Source: Marinomonas aquiplantarum (GTDB lineage: Bacteria; Pseudomonadota; Gammaproteobacteria; Pseudomonadales; Marinomonadaceae). From it: 64,000 bases of DNA. The DNA lies in contig NZ_QNRF01000004.1 of assembly GCF_003314975.1 (NCBI RefSeq), forward strand, positions 310,001 through 374,000, written 5' to 3'. How positions within the stretch are numbered: the stretch's first letter is position 1; each line of letters begins with the position of its first letter. The notes beneath the pieces are model-generated. The model ran no database searches. It was not told where the DNA came from and saw only the letters and a program-made list of their open reading frames with translations. This document shows positions 32,050 through 41,613 of the stretch, one piece after another. The position numbers and the translations under genes were made by a program.

Positions 32050-32790
32050 ATGAGAGGATTTGATGGGCTAAGCTCAAGTAACTATTCACGAACTCGGCCT
32101 TTGTATCCAGCTGAATTTTACTATTGGTTATTTCAGCAGGTGAATGCATCCAGTGTGGTATGGGATTGTGCCTGTGGAACTGGGCAAGCGTCTGTTGATC
32201 TGGCCGCTTACTTTGATCAAATTGAAGCCTCTGATATTAGTGAGTCGCAAATAAATGCCGCCACACCACATCGGCGTGTCACTTACCAAGTATCGCCTGC
32301 GGAAATGACTCACTACCCAGATCAGCATTTTGATCTAGTATGTGTGGCTCATGCTCTTCACTGGTTCGATTTAGACGCCTTTTGGGCAGAATTAAAGCGC
32401 GTACTGAAACCAGGTGGTCTGTTTGTCTGCTGGGGGTATAACCGATTATTAATAGGGGAAGCAGAAGATTACGCCATTTCGCAACATGTTATGCCACTCT
32501 TGGCGCCTTATTGGCCCCAACAAAGTCGGCTGTTGTGGAATGAATATCGAGACATCGAATTCCCTATAGATTTAATTGACGTGCCAAAATTTGAATTGGT
32601 TTGTCACTGGTCCGTTGCGCAGGTAAAAGATTTTATTTTTAGCTGGTCTGGGGCGCAAGAATTTCTGAGTCAACATGGGGAGGAGGCTTTACTGAGCAGT
32701 CTTGAACCCTTGGAAAGAGCTTGGCATACGCCACATCAAAAGCAAGACGTTAATTTGCCATTCTTTGTTAAAGCGGGTCGTTTCAATTGA
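32050..32790 (+). CDS. Class I SAM-dependent methyltransferase
   Basis: A 246-residue Rossmann methyltransferase. Motif I is VWDCACGTGQASVDLA (about residues 36-51), motif II is EASDISESQI, motif IV is FDLVCVAHALHWFD, and post-motif is LKRVLKPGGLFVCWGY. The HALHWFD block and the N-terminal NYSRTRPLYPAEFY are shared with trans-aconitate/CRG1-type methyltransferases. The acceptor is unknown. GGAGAAGG precedes the ATG. Confidence 0.85.
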   Translation: MRGFDGLSSSNYSRTRPLYPAEFYYWLFQQVNASSVVWDCACGTGQASVDLAAYFDQIEASDISESQINAATPHRRVTYQVSPAEMTHYPDQHFDLVCVAHALHWFDLDAFWAELKRVLKPGGLFVCWGYNRLLIGEAEDYAISQHVMPLLAPYWPQQSRLLWNEYRDIEFPIDLIDVPKFELVCHWSVAQVKDFIFSWSGAQEFLSQHGEEALLSSLEPLERAWHTPHQKQDVNLPFFVKAGRFN

Positions 32791-32930
32791 TACAAGACAT
32801 TTGTTGGCTCAAATTTGCCTTTCATAGGAAGATGAAATAGGAAATTAAGACTAAAGTGGAATAGCTAGGCATTAGCAGACCGCTATAGTAGTTCTGCATC
32901 CGAATAAAAACATTAACAATGGAGCGGGTT

Positions 32931-34889
32931 ATGAAATCATTATATAGCGCAATTTCAGTTGAAGCGGAAAAGCACGCCAATATCAGTCAGGCCGAGTTTG
33001 AAAAACGCTATCAAGAATCGATTGACAACCCAGACGAATTTTGGGGCAGAGAGGGGTTGCGCTTAGATTGGTCTAAGCCATATACCAAGGTCAAAAACAC
33101 CTCGTTTGAACGAGGTAACATCAGCATAAAATGGTTTGAAGATGGTGAGTTAAACGTGGCTCACAATTGCATCGATCGCCACCTGCCTCAACTTGCCGAC
33201 AAAGTGGCTTATTACTGTGAAGGGGATTTGGAAAGCGATGAAAAAATCGCGGTAACCTATCAAACCCTACACGATGAAGTAGGCCGATTGGCGAATGTAT
33301 TAAAACGCCAAGGGATTAAAAAAGGCGATCGAGTCGCCATTTACATGCCCATGATTCCACAGGCCGTTTACAGTATGTTGGCTTGTGCACGTATCGGTGC
33401 CATTCATTCCGTCATATTTGGGGGCTTTTCTGCTCACGCGATAGCGGATCGTTTAAACGATTGTGGTGTGAAATTGGTCATTACCGCCGACGAAGGTAAG
33501 CGAGCGGGTAACACCATTCCATTGAAACATAACGTTGATATGGCCTTAGACAACAATGCTTGTCCGTCAGTGGAAAAAGTCCTGGTATGCCGTTACACCC
33601 AGAAGGACATTCCTTGGGTGGCTGGTCGTGATTTGGACTGGGCTCAAGAAACAGCGAATGAATCAACACAATGCCCAGCTGAGCCGATGAACGCTGAAGA
33701 CCCATTGTTTATTCTTTATACCTCAGGTTCTACAGGAAAGCCTAAAGGGGTGGTGCACACCACTGGTGGGTATTTGCTTTACGCTTCGATTACCCATGAG
33801 CTTGTGTTTGATTTAAAAGCGGACGATGTTTACTGGTGTGCGGCCGATGTGGGCTGGATTACGGGTCACAGTTACATGGTATATGGTCCTCTTGCTAATG
33901 GCACAACCAGCATATTGTTTGAAGGTGTGCCGACTTTTCCAGATTCTGGACGCATCGGCCGAGTGGTCGACAAGTTTGATGTGACGATTTTATACACTGC
34001 GCCTACCGCCATCCGAGCCTTGATGGCAAAAGGCGACGAAGCCACGAAAAGCAGTGAACGTAAATCATTGCGTATTCTTGGTAGCGTTGGCGAACCCATT
34101 AATCCAGAAGCATGGTCTTGGTACTTCAGTGAAATCGGTAATTCAGCTTGTCCTATCGTAGATACCTGGTGGCAAACGGAAACGGGCGGCATGATGATGA
34201 CGCCAAGAATTGGTCAAGGGGACATTAAACCTGGCTTCTGTACTGGTCCTTTGTATGGCGTTCAGCCAGCATTGGTGGATGCTCAAGGGGAAATTCAAAG
34301 TCAGCAAGGTGTGTTGGTTGAAGGCGGTTTAGTATTGACCGACTCTTGGCCAGGGCAAGCTCGTACCGTATATGGTGACCATGAGCGTTTTGAACAAACC
34401 TATTTCAGTACCTTCGATGGTATGTATTTCACAGGGGACGGCGCTTCACGAGATGAAGATGGCCATTATTTGATCACAGGTCGAATGGACGATGTATTAA
34501 ATGTGTCTGGTCACCGTCTAGGTACGGCTGAAATTGAAAGTGCTTTGGTGGCGCACCCATCGGTGGCGGAAGCCGCGATTGTTGGCTATCCGCACGACAT
34601 CAAAGGGCAAGGTATTTATGTGTATGTGACCCCTGTGTCTGGTATGACACCGGATGATGAATTAAGTAAGTCTCTTAAGCAGTTTGTGCGTCAGGAAATT
34701 GGCCCAATTGCGACGCCGGACTTGATTCAATGGGCGAGTCGAGGTTTGCCTAAGACTCGTTCGGGTAAGATTATGCGTCGTATTTTGCGTAAAATTGCGG
34801 CAAATGAACAAGATCAATTAGGGGATACGAGTACCCTAGCGGATCCTAGTGTGGTTGATGATTTGATTGAAAACCGTTTAAATGAGTAG
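32931..34889 (+). CDS. acs: Acetyl-CoA synthetase
   Basis: A 652-residue AMP-forming acetyl-CoA synthetase, equal in length to the enterobacterial enzyme. ATP motif [19 protein letters not shown], acetate/CoA pocket [25 protein letters not shown], hinge [17 protein letters not shown] and the C-terminal [10 protein letters not shown] with the acetyl-regulated lysine (Lys613 here, equivalent to Lys609) are all present. The ATG at 32931 is used because GGAGCGG lies 5 bases upstream; the ATG 12 bases earlier would translate through that site. It converts acetate to acetyl-CoA for growth or scavenging. A LuxR-type response regulator follows 29 bp downstream. Confidence 0.96.
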   Translation: MKSLYSAISVEAEKHANISQAEFEKRYQESIDNPDEFWGREGLRLDWSKPYTKVKNTSFERGNISIKWFEDGELNVAHNCIDRHLPQLADKVAYYCEGDLESDEKIAVTYQTLHDEVGRLANVLKRQGIKKGDRVAIYMPMIPQAVYSMLACARIGAIHSVIFGGFSAHAIADRLNDCGVKLVITADEGKRAGNTIPLKHNVDMALDNNACPSVEKVLVCRYTQKDIPWVAGRDLDWAQETANESTQCPAEPMNAEDPLFILYTSGSTGKPKGVVHTTGGYLLYASITHELVFDLKADDVYWCAADVGWITGHSYMVYGPLANGTTSILFEGVPTFPDSGRIGRVVDKFDVTILYTAPTAIRALMAKGDEATKSSERKSLRILGSVGEPINPEAWSWYFSEIGNSACPIVDTWWQTETGGMMMTPRIGQGDIKPGFCTGPLYGVQPALVDAQGEIQSQQGVLVEGGLVLTDSWPGQARTVYGDHERFEQTYFSTFDGMYFTGDGASRDEDGHYLITGRMDDVLNVSGHRLGTAEIESALVAHPSVAEAAIVGYPHDIKGQGIYVYVTPVSGMTPDDELSKSLKQFVRQEIGPIATPDLIQWASRGLPKTRSGKIMRRILRKIAANEQDQLGDTSTLADPSVVDDLIENRLNE

Positions 34890-34918
34890 ACATAGTACTG
34901 ACCTAATAAGGATAAAAT

Positions 34919-35569
34919 GTGCTGTCACTTGTTATTGCGGATGACCACCCATTGTTCCGTAGCGCGCTGAGTAGTGCGCTGCGGGCAGAAATTAAAGACG
35001 TAGACATAGTCGAAGCCAATGATTTGGATTCGACTTTACGTTGTCTGGAACAGGTAAAAGATCTGGATCTTTTGCTACTGGACTTGAATATGCCCGGCAG
35101 CGGTGAGCTCTATGGCTTGATTCGTATTCGGCGAGACTACCCAGATGTTCCTGTGGCCATTATTTCTGGCAGTGAAGACAGTGCCTTGGTTGCCAAAGTG
35201 ATTGAAGCGGGGGCCTTGGGGTTCATTCCAAAGACCAGCGAACCTGCTGTGTATGTGGCCGCCATTAATGAAATCTTGCTAGGGGACATTTGGTTGCCTG
35301 AATCTCTTAAAAGAGACGTTGATAATCAACCCGCGGCAGATTTAACCATGCAAAAGCGTGTTGCGGAATTGACGCCACAACAATACAAGGTGTTGTGTTA
35401 TTTGCACGAAGGTTTGTTGAACAAACAAATTGCTTATGAGTTATCTATCTCAGAAGCAACCGTAAAAGCACATATTACGGCTATTTTTAGAAAGCTGGAC
35501 ATTAATAATCGTACGCAAGCGGTATTAGTCGCCAGTGAGCTCAAATTGCAAATGTCTTCTAATGAGTAG
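34919..35569 (+). CDS. LuxR/NarL-family response regulator (CrbR/ErdR-like), probable acs regulator
   Basis: A 216-residue regulator with an N-terminal receiver (about 1-120: ADDHP acidic pocket, phospho-Asp in LLLLDLNMPG, Ser/Lys switch in ISGSEDS and FIPKTS) and a C-terminal LuxR helix-turn-helix (LTPQQYKVLCYLHEGLLNKQIAYE, then ATVKAHITAIFRKL). It starts with GTG, with AAGGA 6 bases upstream. In Vibrio (CrbR) and Pseudomonas (ErdR) a regulator of this size and class turns on acs. The position right behind acs makes that role likely here, but the partner kinase is not in the window. Confidence 0.88.
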   Translation: MLSLVIADDHPLFRSALSSALRAEIKDVDIVEANDLDSTLRCLEQVKDLDLLLLDLNMPGSGELYGLIRIRRDYPDVPVAIISGSEDSALVAKVIEAGALGFIPKTSEPAVYVAAINEILLGDIWLPESLKRDVDNQPAADLTMQKRVAELTPQQYKVLCYLHEGLLNKQIAYELSISEATVKAHITAIFRKLDINNRTQAVLVASELKLQMSSNE

Positions 35570-35583
35570 CAAGTAATCGACGC

Positions 35584-35847
35584 TTAGGATGATTCTTTTT
35601 CAGAATCGTTTTTAGGCTGACAGCATGACATCTTTTCTGGCACTGGATCTTCTCCTCCTTCATGCCATGGATGGCATTTAGACAATCTCCTAATGCTTAA
35701 ATAGCTGCCTTTTATCACACCAAAACGCTCTATCGCCTGAAGGCTGTATTGAGAGCAGCTTGGGTAAAATCGACAGTTATTGCCCAGCAATGGGCTAATC
35801 CCATATTGGTAGGCTTTTATTAAAAGCAGAGCAAGGCGTTTTATCAT
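35584..35847 (-). CDS. yidD: YidD membrane protein insertion efficiency factor
   Basis: An 87-residue YidD. It has an N-terminal amphipathic/hydrophobic helix ([20 protein letters not shown]), the invariant [15 protein letters not shown]ys motif and [19 protein letters not shown]. The C-terminal tail holds a further Cys pair (MSCCQP). YidD assists YidC-dependent insertion at the inner membrane. It is normally encoded between rnpA and yidC near the origin. Here it is on its own, convergent with the regulator gene and divergent from pheA. Confidence 0.93.
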   Translation of the reverse strand: MIKRLALLLIKAYQYGISPLLGNNCRFYPSCSQYSLQAIERFGVIKGSYLSIRRLSKCHPWHEGGEDPVPEKMSCCQPKNDSEKESS

Positions 35848-35940
35848 AATATTCTGTCAGCTTTTTGTCGGAAATAAGGATGTATATCCTAGTGTCTATT
35901 TGATAATGTAAAACAATTCTTATTAAGACCTTATTATATT

Positions 35941-36807
35941 ATGCCTGATTCTTCTTTAACACTTGATGCTAGCCAAATTGTCGCATATCAAGGCGAGCCT
36001 GGCGCTTATTCTCATTTGGCTTGCAAACACACCTTTCCTGATTGGACGAGCGTAAATTGTGCAACCTTTGCCGACGCTCTGCATATGGTCGAACAAGGTG
36101 ATGCCTTTTACGCCATGATTCCTGTTGAAAATTCGACCGCAGGTCGTGTCGAAGAAATCTATCGTGAATTACGCAAAACACAGCTGTTTGTTGTCAAAGA
36201 GCATTTTGAGCCAGTGAATCACTGTTTGATTGCTCGTCATGATATGACCTTAGAGCAAGTGACACGAATCGGCAGTCACCCACAAGCGCTTGCCCAATGT
36301 GACGGTAATATAAAAGCGCTGGGAGCGAAAAATCTGGCGATGTACGATACAGCAGGTGCCGCCAAACACATAGCAGAGCAAGAAGAGCCAGGGCTGGCCG
36401 TGATTTCATCCGAATTGGCGGCGGAATTGTATGGTTTAAAGGTGCTGCAAACGCATTTTAATGATACTCAAGGCAATACCACGCGATTCTTGGTGTTCTC
36501 TCGTCAGCAAAAAATGCCAGTGTACGAATCAGAGCATACCTATATTACCTCCTTTATGTTTCGTGTACGTAACATTCCTGCTGCTTTGTATAAAGCCATG
36601 GGGGGCTTTGCTACACAAGGTATTAACATGCTCAAACTTGAAAGTTATATGGTCAATGGCAACTTTACAGCGACCCAATTTTATGTGGATGTGGAAGCGC
36701 ATTTTCAAGCGCCCGCCATGCAAGCTGCGTTAGAAGAATTACGGTTTTTCTCGGAAGAGGTGCGTATTTTAGGAACCTATTTAGCGGATGAGTATAGGTT
36801 GAAGTAG
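35941..36807 (+). CDS. pheA: Prephenate dehydratase (monofunctional, with ACT domain)
   Basis: A 288-residue monofunctional PheA. The catalytic domain (about 12-190) opens with YQGEPGAYSHLA and contains the family motifs PVENSTAGRVEEIY and NTTRFLVFSR with the catalytic Thr. The regulatory ACT domain (about 205-285) includes the ESYMVNG phenylalanine-binding motif. No chorismate mutase domain is fused. It makes phenylpyruvate from prephenate and is normally feedback-inhibited by phenylalanine. The TonB receptor gene starts 5 bases after its stop, an unusual operon partner. The ribosome binding site is weak. Confidence 0.93.
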   Translation: MPDSSLTLDASQIVAYQGEPGAYSHLACKHTFPDWTSVNCATFADALHMVEQGDAFYAMIPVENSTAGRVEEIYRELRKTQLFVVKEHFEPVNHCLIARHDMTLEQVTRIGSHPQALAQCDGNIKALGAKNLAMYDTAGAAKHIAEQEEPGLAVISSELAAELYGLKVLQTHFNDTQGNTTRFLVFSRQQKMPVYESEHTYITSFMFRVRNIPAALYKAMGGFATQGINMLKLESYMVNGNFTATQFYVDVEAHFQAPAMQAALEELRFFSEEVRILGTYLADEYRLK

Positions 36808-36812
36808 ACAGT

Positions 36813-38852
36813 ATGCGATCTCAATTTTTATTATTCTTGTTATGTGTCAGCAGTGTTGCCGCATGGGCTGAAGACGATCTGTTATTTTCTGATGCGGACT
36901 TTTTAGCCTCATCTGATCAAGCCAACACAGATTTTTCGGGTTACGATGGCTTTCTAGAAGACATTCCCGTTGTTGTCACGCCCTCAAAAATCCCTCAGCC
37001 TAGAGTCGATGTGTCTTCTACCTTGTCAGTGTTAGATGGGGAATTTATTCGTCGAGTTAATGTGCAATACGTTGAGGATCTATTGCAATTTGTGCCGGGC
37101 TTTTCTGTTGCGCCGTATCATGCCTCTAGTCAAATCGTCGCGTCTTATCATGGCACTCAATTAGACCAATATCGTCGAATTCAGGTACTGATCAATGGCC
37201 GTTCTGTGTACAGCGTTGGGTTAGCTCGAGTGGAATGGGCAACCTTGCCTATTAGCATTGAAGATGTCGCTCGTGTGGAAGTCAACCGTGGGCCAAACGC
37301 CGCCAGTTATGGCATCAACTCCTTCTTTGCAGTGGTGAATATCATTACTCGTTCACCATTAGAGACCTTGGGTAATAGTGTTACCAGCTATGTGGGGTCG
37401 CAAGGGGATTATCGCTTATATGGTCAGCACAGTGGCTTGAATAAAGATTGGAGTTATCGAGCATCCGCTTCTACGACAAATATAGATGGTTTTGATGTCG
37501 ACGTTTATGGGGAAGATCGGCATGACGGTCATGGTGCGACAATGGGAAATGTTTTTCTCCAGCAAGAAACCTCTGATAGTCGCTTTGATCTAGACATTGG
37601 AGCAAGTCACTTAAAAGCCAATATCGATCCCTCTACTTATGAGGATGAATCCGCTACAGGTTCATACGACACGAATGACCCTTTACGAATCGTCGATCGG
37701 GAATACATCAAAGTTGGCTTTAGTCAGCAGACCTCTACACATCACGAATTAAGGCTGCAATATTATTATGACTATTCAGATGCCAATGAATTCCATAATG
37801 CCTTCTTAAATAAAGACTTCTATAACGTAATGTTTGGAGGTTCAGAAACAGAACATGTTAATGCTTCTTACGAAGTGGATTTAATAGAAACTCGTCATGA
37901 TATTGAATTGCAAAGCACTTGGCAGGCGGCAGACCAACTTAGAGTGATTTCAGCATTGGGTTATCGTTGGGAAAAAGCGGAATCGGAACATTATTTATCT
38001 GGTATCGCTCGAGATGAAGTGTTTCGCTTGTCTTCTAACTTAGAATATCGAGCTGATCAACATTGGGTGCTGAATACGGGCGCTATGTTAGAACACAGTG
38101 AATTGAGTGGGACTTTTTTGTCTCCTAAATTTGGCATGACCTATAGATTATCAGAGCAAGACTCCCTGCGTTTTAATGTTTCAAAGGCGGTTCGTACGCC
38201 CGATTTGTCGGATCAACATTTCCGCTGGCACTATGTCTTATCAAACGGCGAGAGTTCAACGGTGACCTACGCCGATGAGGGGGAAGAAGAAGAAAAAATC
38301 ACCTCCTATGAACTGGGTTATTATCATTACTGGCCAACCAGTGGTCTTTCATTGGACATCAAACTGTATCATGACGAAGTGGATGATATGGTACTCAGCT
38401 CAAAAGTTTTTAGTGCTTTGTCTGGTACAGATGCAGTGATAGAGGAAGGTGTGACAGAAGACGTTATTATTGATGGCATAGAATTGGAGCTGGATTGGCG
38501 TTCTCGTTCAGGTGCTATCACGCGTTTTACCTATGCCTATCAAGACACACAAACTGATAATTCTCGTCTAGAGCGTGCCACCACGCCAATTATGACCTCC
38601 TTGTTCAGTAGTATACCGTTGTCAGACAATTGGTCTGTTCAAGGTTACTACTGGTATGGTAAGGAGCTAGGAGGACGTGATTATCAGTTGGTCAATAGTT
38701 GGCTGGCGTATCGACATTCATTTGGCTTGTATAGCAAAGCTACTTTTGGTGCTGGAGTAGAGGCTCGTCTAGACAATAATGCTTTGGTGTCTAGACACAA
38801 CATTTTAGAAAAAGATGCCTATACTTATGTATTTGCAAGTCTCACCTTTTAA
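36813..38852 (+). CDS. TonB-dependent outer-membrane receptor, substrate unknown
   Basis: A 679-residue outer-membrane receptor. It has a signal peptide (about residues 1-19, cut at AWA-ED), an acidic N-terminal extension, a TonB-box-like DIPVVVTPSK and a plug domain (about 50-165: VEDLLQFVPGFSV, INGRSVYSVGL, VEVNRGPNAASYGINSF, VVNIITRSP). The beta-barrel ends in YTYVFASLTF. The plug resembles colicin I/vitamin-type receptors of the TonB family, but no ligand can be named. It sits in a tight run with pheA (5 bp) and a periplasmic-binding-like gene downstream, and has no ABC transporter next to it. Confidence 0.9.
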   Translation: MRSQFLLFLLCVSSVAAWAEDDLLFSDADFLASSDQANTDFSGYDGFLEDIPVVVTPSKIPQPRVDVSSTLSVLDGEFIRRVNVQYVEDLLQFVPGFSVAPYHASSQIVASYHGTQLDQYRRIQVLINGRSVYSVGLARVEWATLPISIEDVARVEVNRGPNAASYGINSFFAVVNIITRSPLETLGNSVTSYVGSQGDYRLYGQHSGLNKDWSYRASASTTNIDGFDVDVYGEDRHDGHGATMGNVFLQQETSDSRFDLDIGASHLKANIDPSTYEDESATGSYDTNDPLRIVDREYIKVGFSQQTSTHHELRLQYYYDYSDANEFHNAFLNKDFYNVMFGGSETEHVNASYEVDLIETRHDIELQSTWQAADQLRVISALGYRWEKAESEHYLSGIARDEVFRLSSNLEYRADQHWVLNTGAMLEHSELSGTFLSPKFGMTYRLSEQDSLRFNVSKAVRTPDLSDQHFRWHYVLSNGESSTVTYADEGEEEEKITSYELGYYHYWPTSGLSLDIKLYHDEVDDMVLSSKVFSALSGTDAVIEEGVTEDVIIDGIELELDWRSRSGAITRFTYAYQDTQTDNSRLERATTPIMTSLFSSIPLSDNWSVQGYYWYGKELGGRDYQLVNSWLAYRHSFGLYSKATFGAGVEARLDNNALVSRHNILEKDAYTYVFASLTF

Positions 38853-38869
38853 GTTTGGTTGATCAAAGA

Positions 38870-39772
38870 GTGAAAAGGATTTTGTCTACTTTTTTAGGAT
38901 GGCTGTTGACGTTTCATGCGTCCGCCGCCATCTATGTACTGCACGATACGGAAGAGAGTTCGGTACGATCCTTGACGTTTCAGCTTTCTAAGCGTCTTGC
39001 TAGTAGTGTACCGCCAATCCCAATTCGTCAAGCTTACTTTCTGAATAGCATTAGCCGTATTGAAGATCAGGATGTGGTGATTTCGGTTGGTCGTGATAGC
39101 TTTGAACAAGCTTGTTTATCCATGTCGCGAGGTGCACTGTTTGCTCTCTTTATTGGTGAGGAAGAATATCAAACCATTCGAACTAACTGTGCTGTGCCGA
39201 CCAGTGCGGTTTTTTCGGCTGCGCCACTGGAAAAGCGGCTGGCTCTGCTCAAAGCCATTTGGCTAAACCCGAAACCTTTAGCTGTGTTATATTCTGACGC
39301 TATCCAGCTGGATACTGTTTCAATGGAGAGGCTGGCGGCTGAATATGGTTTTAAATTGGTATTTTGGCAAACATCGACAGACCGCATCTCCGTGCTGAGG
39401 TCATTGAGTTTACTGTTGGACGATTCGGATTTGATTTTTTCCATTGTTGACAGTCAGTTGTATCAACAAGGCAATGCCCAAGATATTTTGAAGCTCTTAT
39501 TTCATCAGCAAAAAGTGATGGTGGGACCTTCTTTTGCCTTTGTGCGAGCAGGGGCTTTGTTTGCCATTCACTCCGATGCCAAACACAAGTTGGCGCTACT
39601 GAGTGTGATGATTCAAGATTGGACTGAGACTGGCACCATGGCTGAGGCGGCTTACCCCGAATGGCTGCGAGTGAGCTTCAACCCATATTTGGTTAAAGCT
39701 CACGGTATTGTTTTGCCTTCAAAACTGTACTTAAAAGATCAGTTTGGACTCTGTTCAGACACCAATTGCTAA
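38870..39772 (+). CDS. Periplasmic substrate-binding-like protein (possibly COG2984/ABC_sub_bind)
   Basis: A 300-residue secreted protein. The GTG at 38870 gives a normal signal peptide (MKRILSTFLGWLLTFHASA, then AIYVL). The TTG at 38855 would add five residues and spoil the charge pattern. The mature part looks like two Rossmann-like lobes of a type I periplasmic-binding fold, with SVGRDSFEQAC, the strand-turn PKPLAVLYSDAIQLDT, LLDDSDLIFSIVDSQLY and GALFAIHSD, resembling the ABC_sub_bind family (COG2984). A C-terminal Cys pair (CSDTNC) may form a disulfide. It begins 17 bases after the TonB receptor and has no permease or ATPase nearby. The function is unknown; a ligand carrier or sensor for the receptor is an inference. 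Confidence 0.65.
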   Translation: MKRILSTFLGWLLTFHASAAIYVLHDTEESSVRSLTFQLSKRLASSVPPIPIRQAYFLNSISRIEDQDVVISVGRDSFEQACLSMSRGALFALFIGEEEYQTIRTNCAVPTSAVFSAAPLEKRLALLKAIWLNPKPLAVLYSDAIQLDTVSMERLAAEYGFKLVFWQTSTDRISVLRSLSLLLDDSDLIFSIVDSQLYQQGNAQDILKLLFHQQKVMVGPSFAFVRAGALFAIHSDAKHKLALLSVMIQDWTETGTMAEAAYPEWLRVSFNPYLVKAHGIVLPSKLYLKDQFGLCSDTNC

Positions 39773-39835
39773 TAACGCCTGCCCCATAAACGCTAACGAA
39801 TTTGCAGTGGTTTACTCAGAATCGACCTAGTTTGT

Positions 39836-40591
39836 TTACCCTAAGAAACGCTTTACTAAACTGGTGAAAGGTACTGGCTTTTCAGCATGTAACCAATGCC
39901 CTGTGCCCGCTAATATTTTGAAACTGGCATTGGGGAAAGCGCGTAAAATGCTGTCTTGATTCTCTGCCACTATGTAGTCTGACTTTTCTCCTTTGATGAA
40001 AAGAGTGGCAACGGGATTACCTTCGATCAACTCAGGTTTCGCCAAAATGGTTTGGTAAGCGTTTGCTATGTGTTCCACTGCTAACGTCAGTTGTAAGCCT
40101 TGATCCGTTTTAGAAAGGTTCTTTAATAGGAACTGACGAATGGGCAAGCTTGGCTCATAGGACGCGAGCAGGTTATCTGCTTCTTTACGGTTTGATAGGC
40201 TTTGTCCTTGAAGAGCTTGCAAGCCTTCTAGAATCTTTGTGTGGCTCGGTTGGTAATCCACTGGAGCAATGTCGACCACAATGAGTTTGTCGATCTGGTT
40301 GGTTAGACTCGCCATTTGCATGGCAACTTTACCGCCCATTGAATGGCCTAACAGATGGAAGCGTTCTAAGCCCGTTTCCTGGGCCCAATCCAGTACTGCC
40401 TGAGCCATTTTAGGGTAGGTGGCCTCTGCCATAGGAGAAGATTGGCCGTGATTGGGAAGGTCAATGCAATACACAGTAAAGTGTTCCGCTAGGGCTTGAG
40501 CAATAGAGTGCCAATTATCGGCATTGCCGAATAAACCGTGAATGACAATGAGATTAGGGCCGGTGGAACCATACTGTTTTACGTGTGTCAT
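39836..40591 (-). CDS. Alpha/beta-hydrolase, YbfF-type esterase
   Basis: A 251-residue alpha/beta-hydrolase. The oxyanion motif is IHGLFGNADNWH, the nucleophile elbow is GHSMGGKVAMQMA with Ser near residue 94, an acid residue is in VDIAPVDY, and the His is in GTGHWLHAEKP near the end. HGLFGNADNW and the following IDLPNHGQS match E. coli YbfF, an esterase with some acyl-CoA activity. The physiological substrate is not known. It is divergent from a CDP-alcohol phosphatidyltransferase gene. Confidence 0.88.
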   Translation of the reverse strand: MTHVKQYGSTGPNLIVIHGLFGNADNWHSIAQALAEHFTVYCIDLPNHGQSSPMAEATYPKMAQAVLDWAQETGLERFHLLGHSMGGKVAMQMASLTNQIDKLIVVDIAPVDYQPSHTKILEGLQALQGQSLSNRKEADNLLASYEPSLPIRQFLLKNLSKTDQGLQLTLAVEHIANAYQTILAKPELIEGNPVATLFIKGEKSDYIVAENQDSILRAFPNASFKILAGTGHWLHAEKPVPFTSLVKRFLG

Positions 40592-40670
40592 ACTAACCTT
40601 GCTTTATCCGAATTTCAGGCTATTGTAGCAAGCGACATTGGTTGGCGTCTTCTATTAGAGTGGTATTAAC

Positions 40671-41276
40671 GTGTTTGACCCGTTTTTTATAAAACAGCTT
40701 AAATCCCCCCTGCAAAAATTAGCATGGCGTATCGATGCCGTGGGAATTAGAGCGAATCAGATTACTTTTTTTGGTTTCTTTGTCGGCATGATGAGTTTGC
40801 CGGCTCTGTATCATCAGGCCTATGGTCTAGCGTTGCTGTGCATTGTCATAAACCGTTTGATGGACGGTTTGGATGGGGCGGTAGCGAGAGTGCAGGGGCC
40901 TACTGATTTAGGTGGCTATTTAGACATTACATTAGATTTTATTTTTTATTCTGGGGTGGTGTTCGGCTTTGTGTTGGCGAATCCTGAAGCCAATGCTGTT
41001 GCCGCGGCTTTTTTGATTTTTGCTTTTATGGGCACTGGAAGTAGCTTTTTAGCCTTTGCTATCATGGCGGAAAAACGCAGTATTGAGCGTTTAGAGTACG
41101 GTAATAAATCCTTGTATTTTTTGGGCGGTTTAGCAGAGGGAGCGGAAACCATTGGCTTCCTAGTCTTAATTTGTCTATTGCCGAATAGCTTCGTTGAATT
41201 AGCGTATGTATTTGGACTGGTATGCTGGATAACAACAGTGACTCGAATCTATGCGGCTTACCAAACCCTGAAGTAA
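40671..41276 (+). CDS. CDP-alcohol phosphatidyltransferase family membrane protein
   Basis: A 201-residue polytopic protein. The catalytic signature DG-x2-A-R-x8-G-x3-D-x3-D is complete, in DGLDGAVARVQGPTDLGGYL followed by DITLD (about residues 63-87), and there are about six TM segments. Members join a CDP-activated lipid to an alcohol (glycerol-phosphate, serine, inositol or choline). This short form is close to the broadly distributed PgsA/YnjF-like group. The acceptor alcohol cannot be named. Confidence 0.88.
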   Translation: MFDPFFIKQLKSPLQKLAWRIDAVGIRANQITFFGFFVGMMSLPALYHQAYGLALLCIVINRLMDGLDGAVARVQGPTDLGGYLDITLDFIFYSGVVFGFVLANPEANAVAAAFLIFAFMGTGSSFLAFAIMAEKRSIERLEYGNKSLYFLGGLAEGAETIGFLVLICLLPNSFVELAYVFGLVCWITTVTRIYAAYQTLK

Positions 41277-41283
41277 GTTGAGG

Positions 41284-41613
41284 TTATTCAAAAAAAGCGA
41301 TTTCGATGTCGCTTTTTACAATGGCGCAGCAGGCCAGTAGGTAGCCACTTTGTACCCAAGCAAGAGGTTCAAATGGGTAGCTAACTTGTCCCCACAATAG
41401 CTTAATGGAACAAGACGAGCAGTAGCCTTCACGACACTGGTATTCAACGTGAATACCAGCGCGTTCAAGCTGTATTAAGAGCGGTTCATCTTCGGTTACC
41501 AGAATTTGCTTTTTACCCAGCAACACCCGATGAACTTGGTCTTTATCCTGAGTAGGGGCAGTTTGCTCGCCTTGTTCAGGTTGAAAATGCGCTACTTTAG
41601 AGATCGAAGTCAT
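41284..41613 (-). CDS. yfaE: 2Fe-2S ferredoxin for ribonucleotide reductase maintenance (YfaE-like)
   Basis: A 109-residue plant-type ferredoxin. The cluster-binding cysteines are in the C-x4-C-x2-C pattern CREGYCSSC plus a later Cys in LLACCAIV. It has a 30-residue N-terminal extension compared with E. coli YfaE (84). The start overlaps the end of nrdB by 17 bases. In E. coli YfaE supplies electrons to rebuild the NrdB diferric-tyrosyl cofactor, and the linkage here supports the same role. Confidence 0.9.
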   Translation of the reverse strand: MTSISKVAHFQPEQGEQTAPTQDKDQVHRVLLGKKQILVTEDEPLLIQLERAGIHVEYQCREGYCSSCSIKLLWGQVSYPFEPLAWVQSGYLLACCAIVKSDIEIAFFE

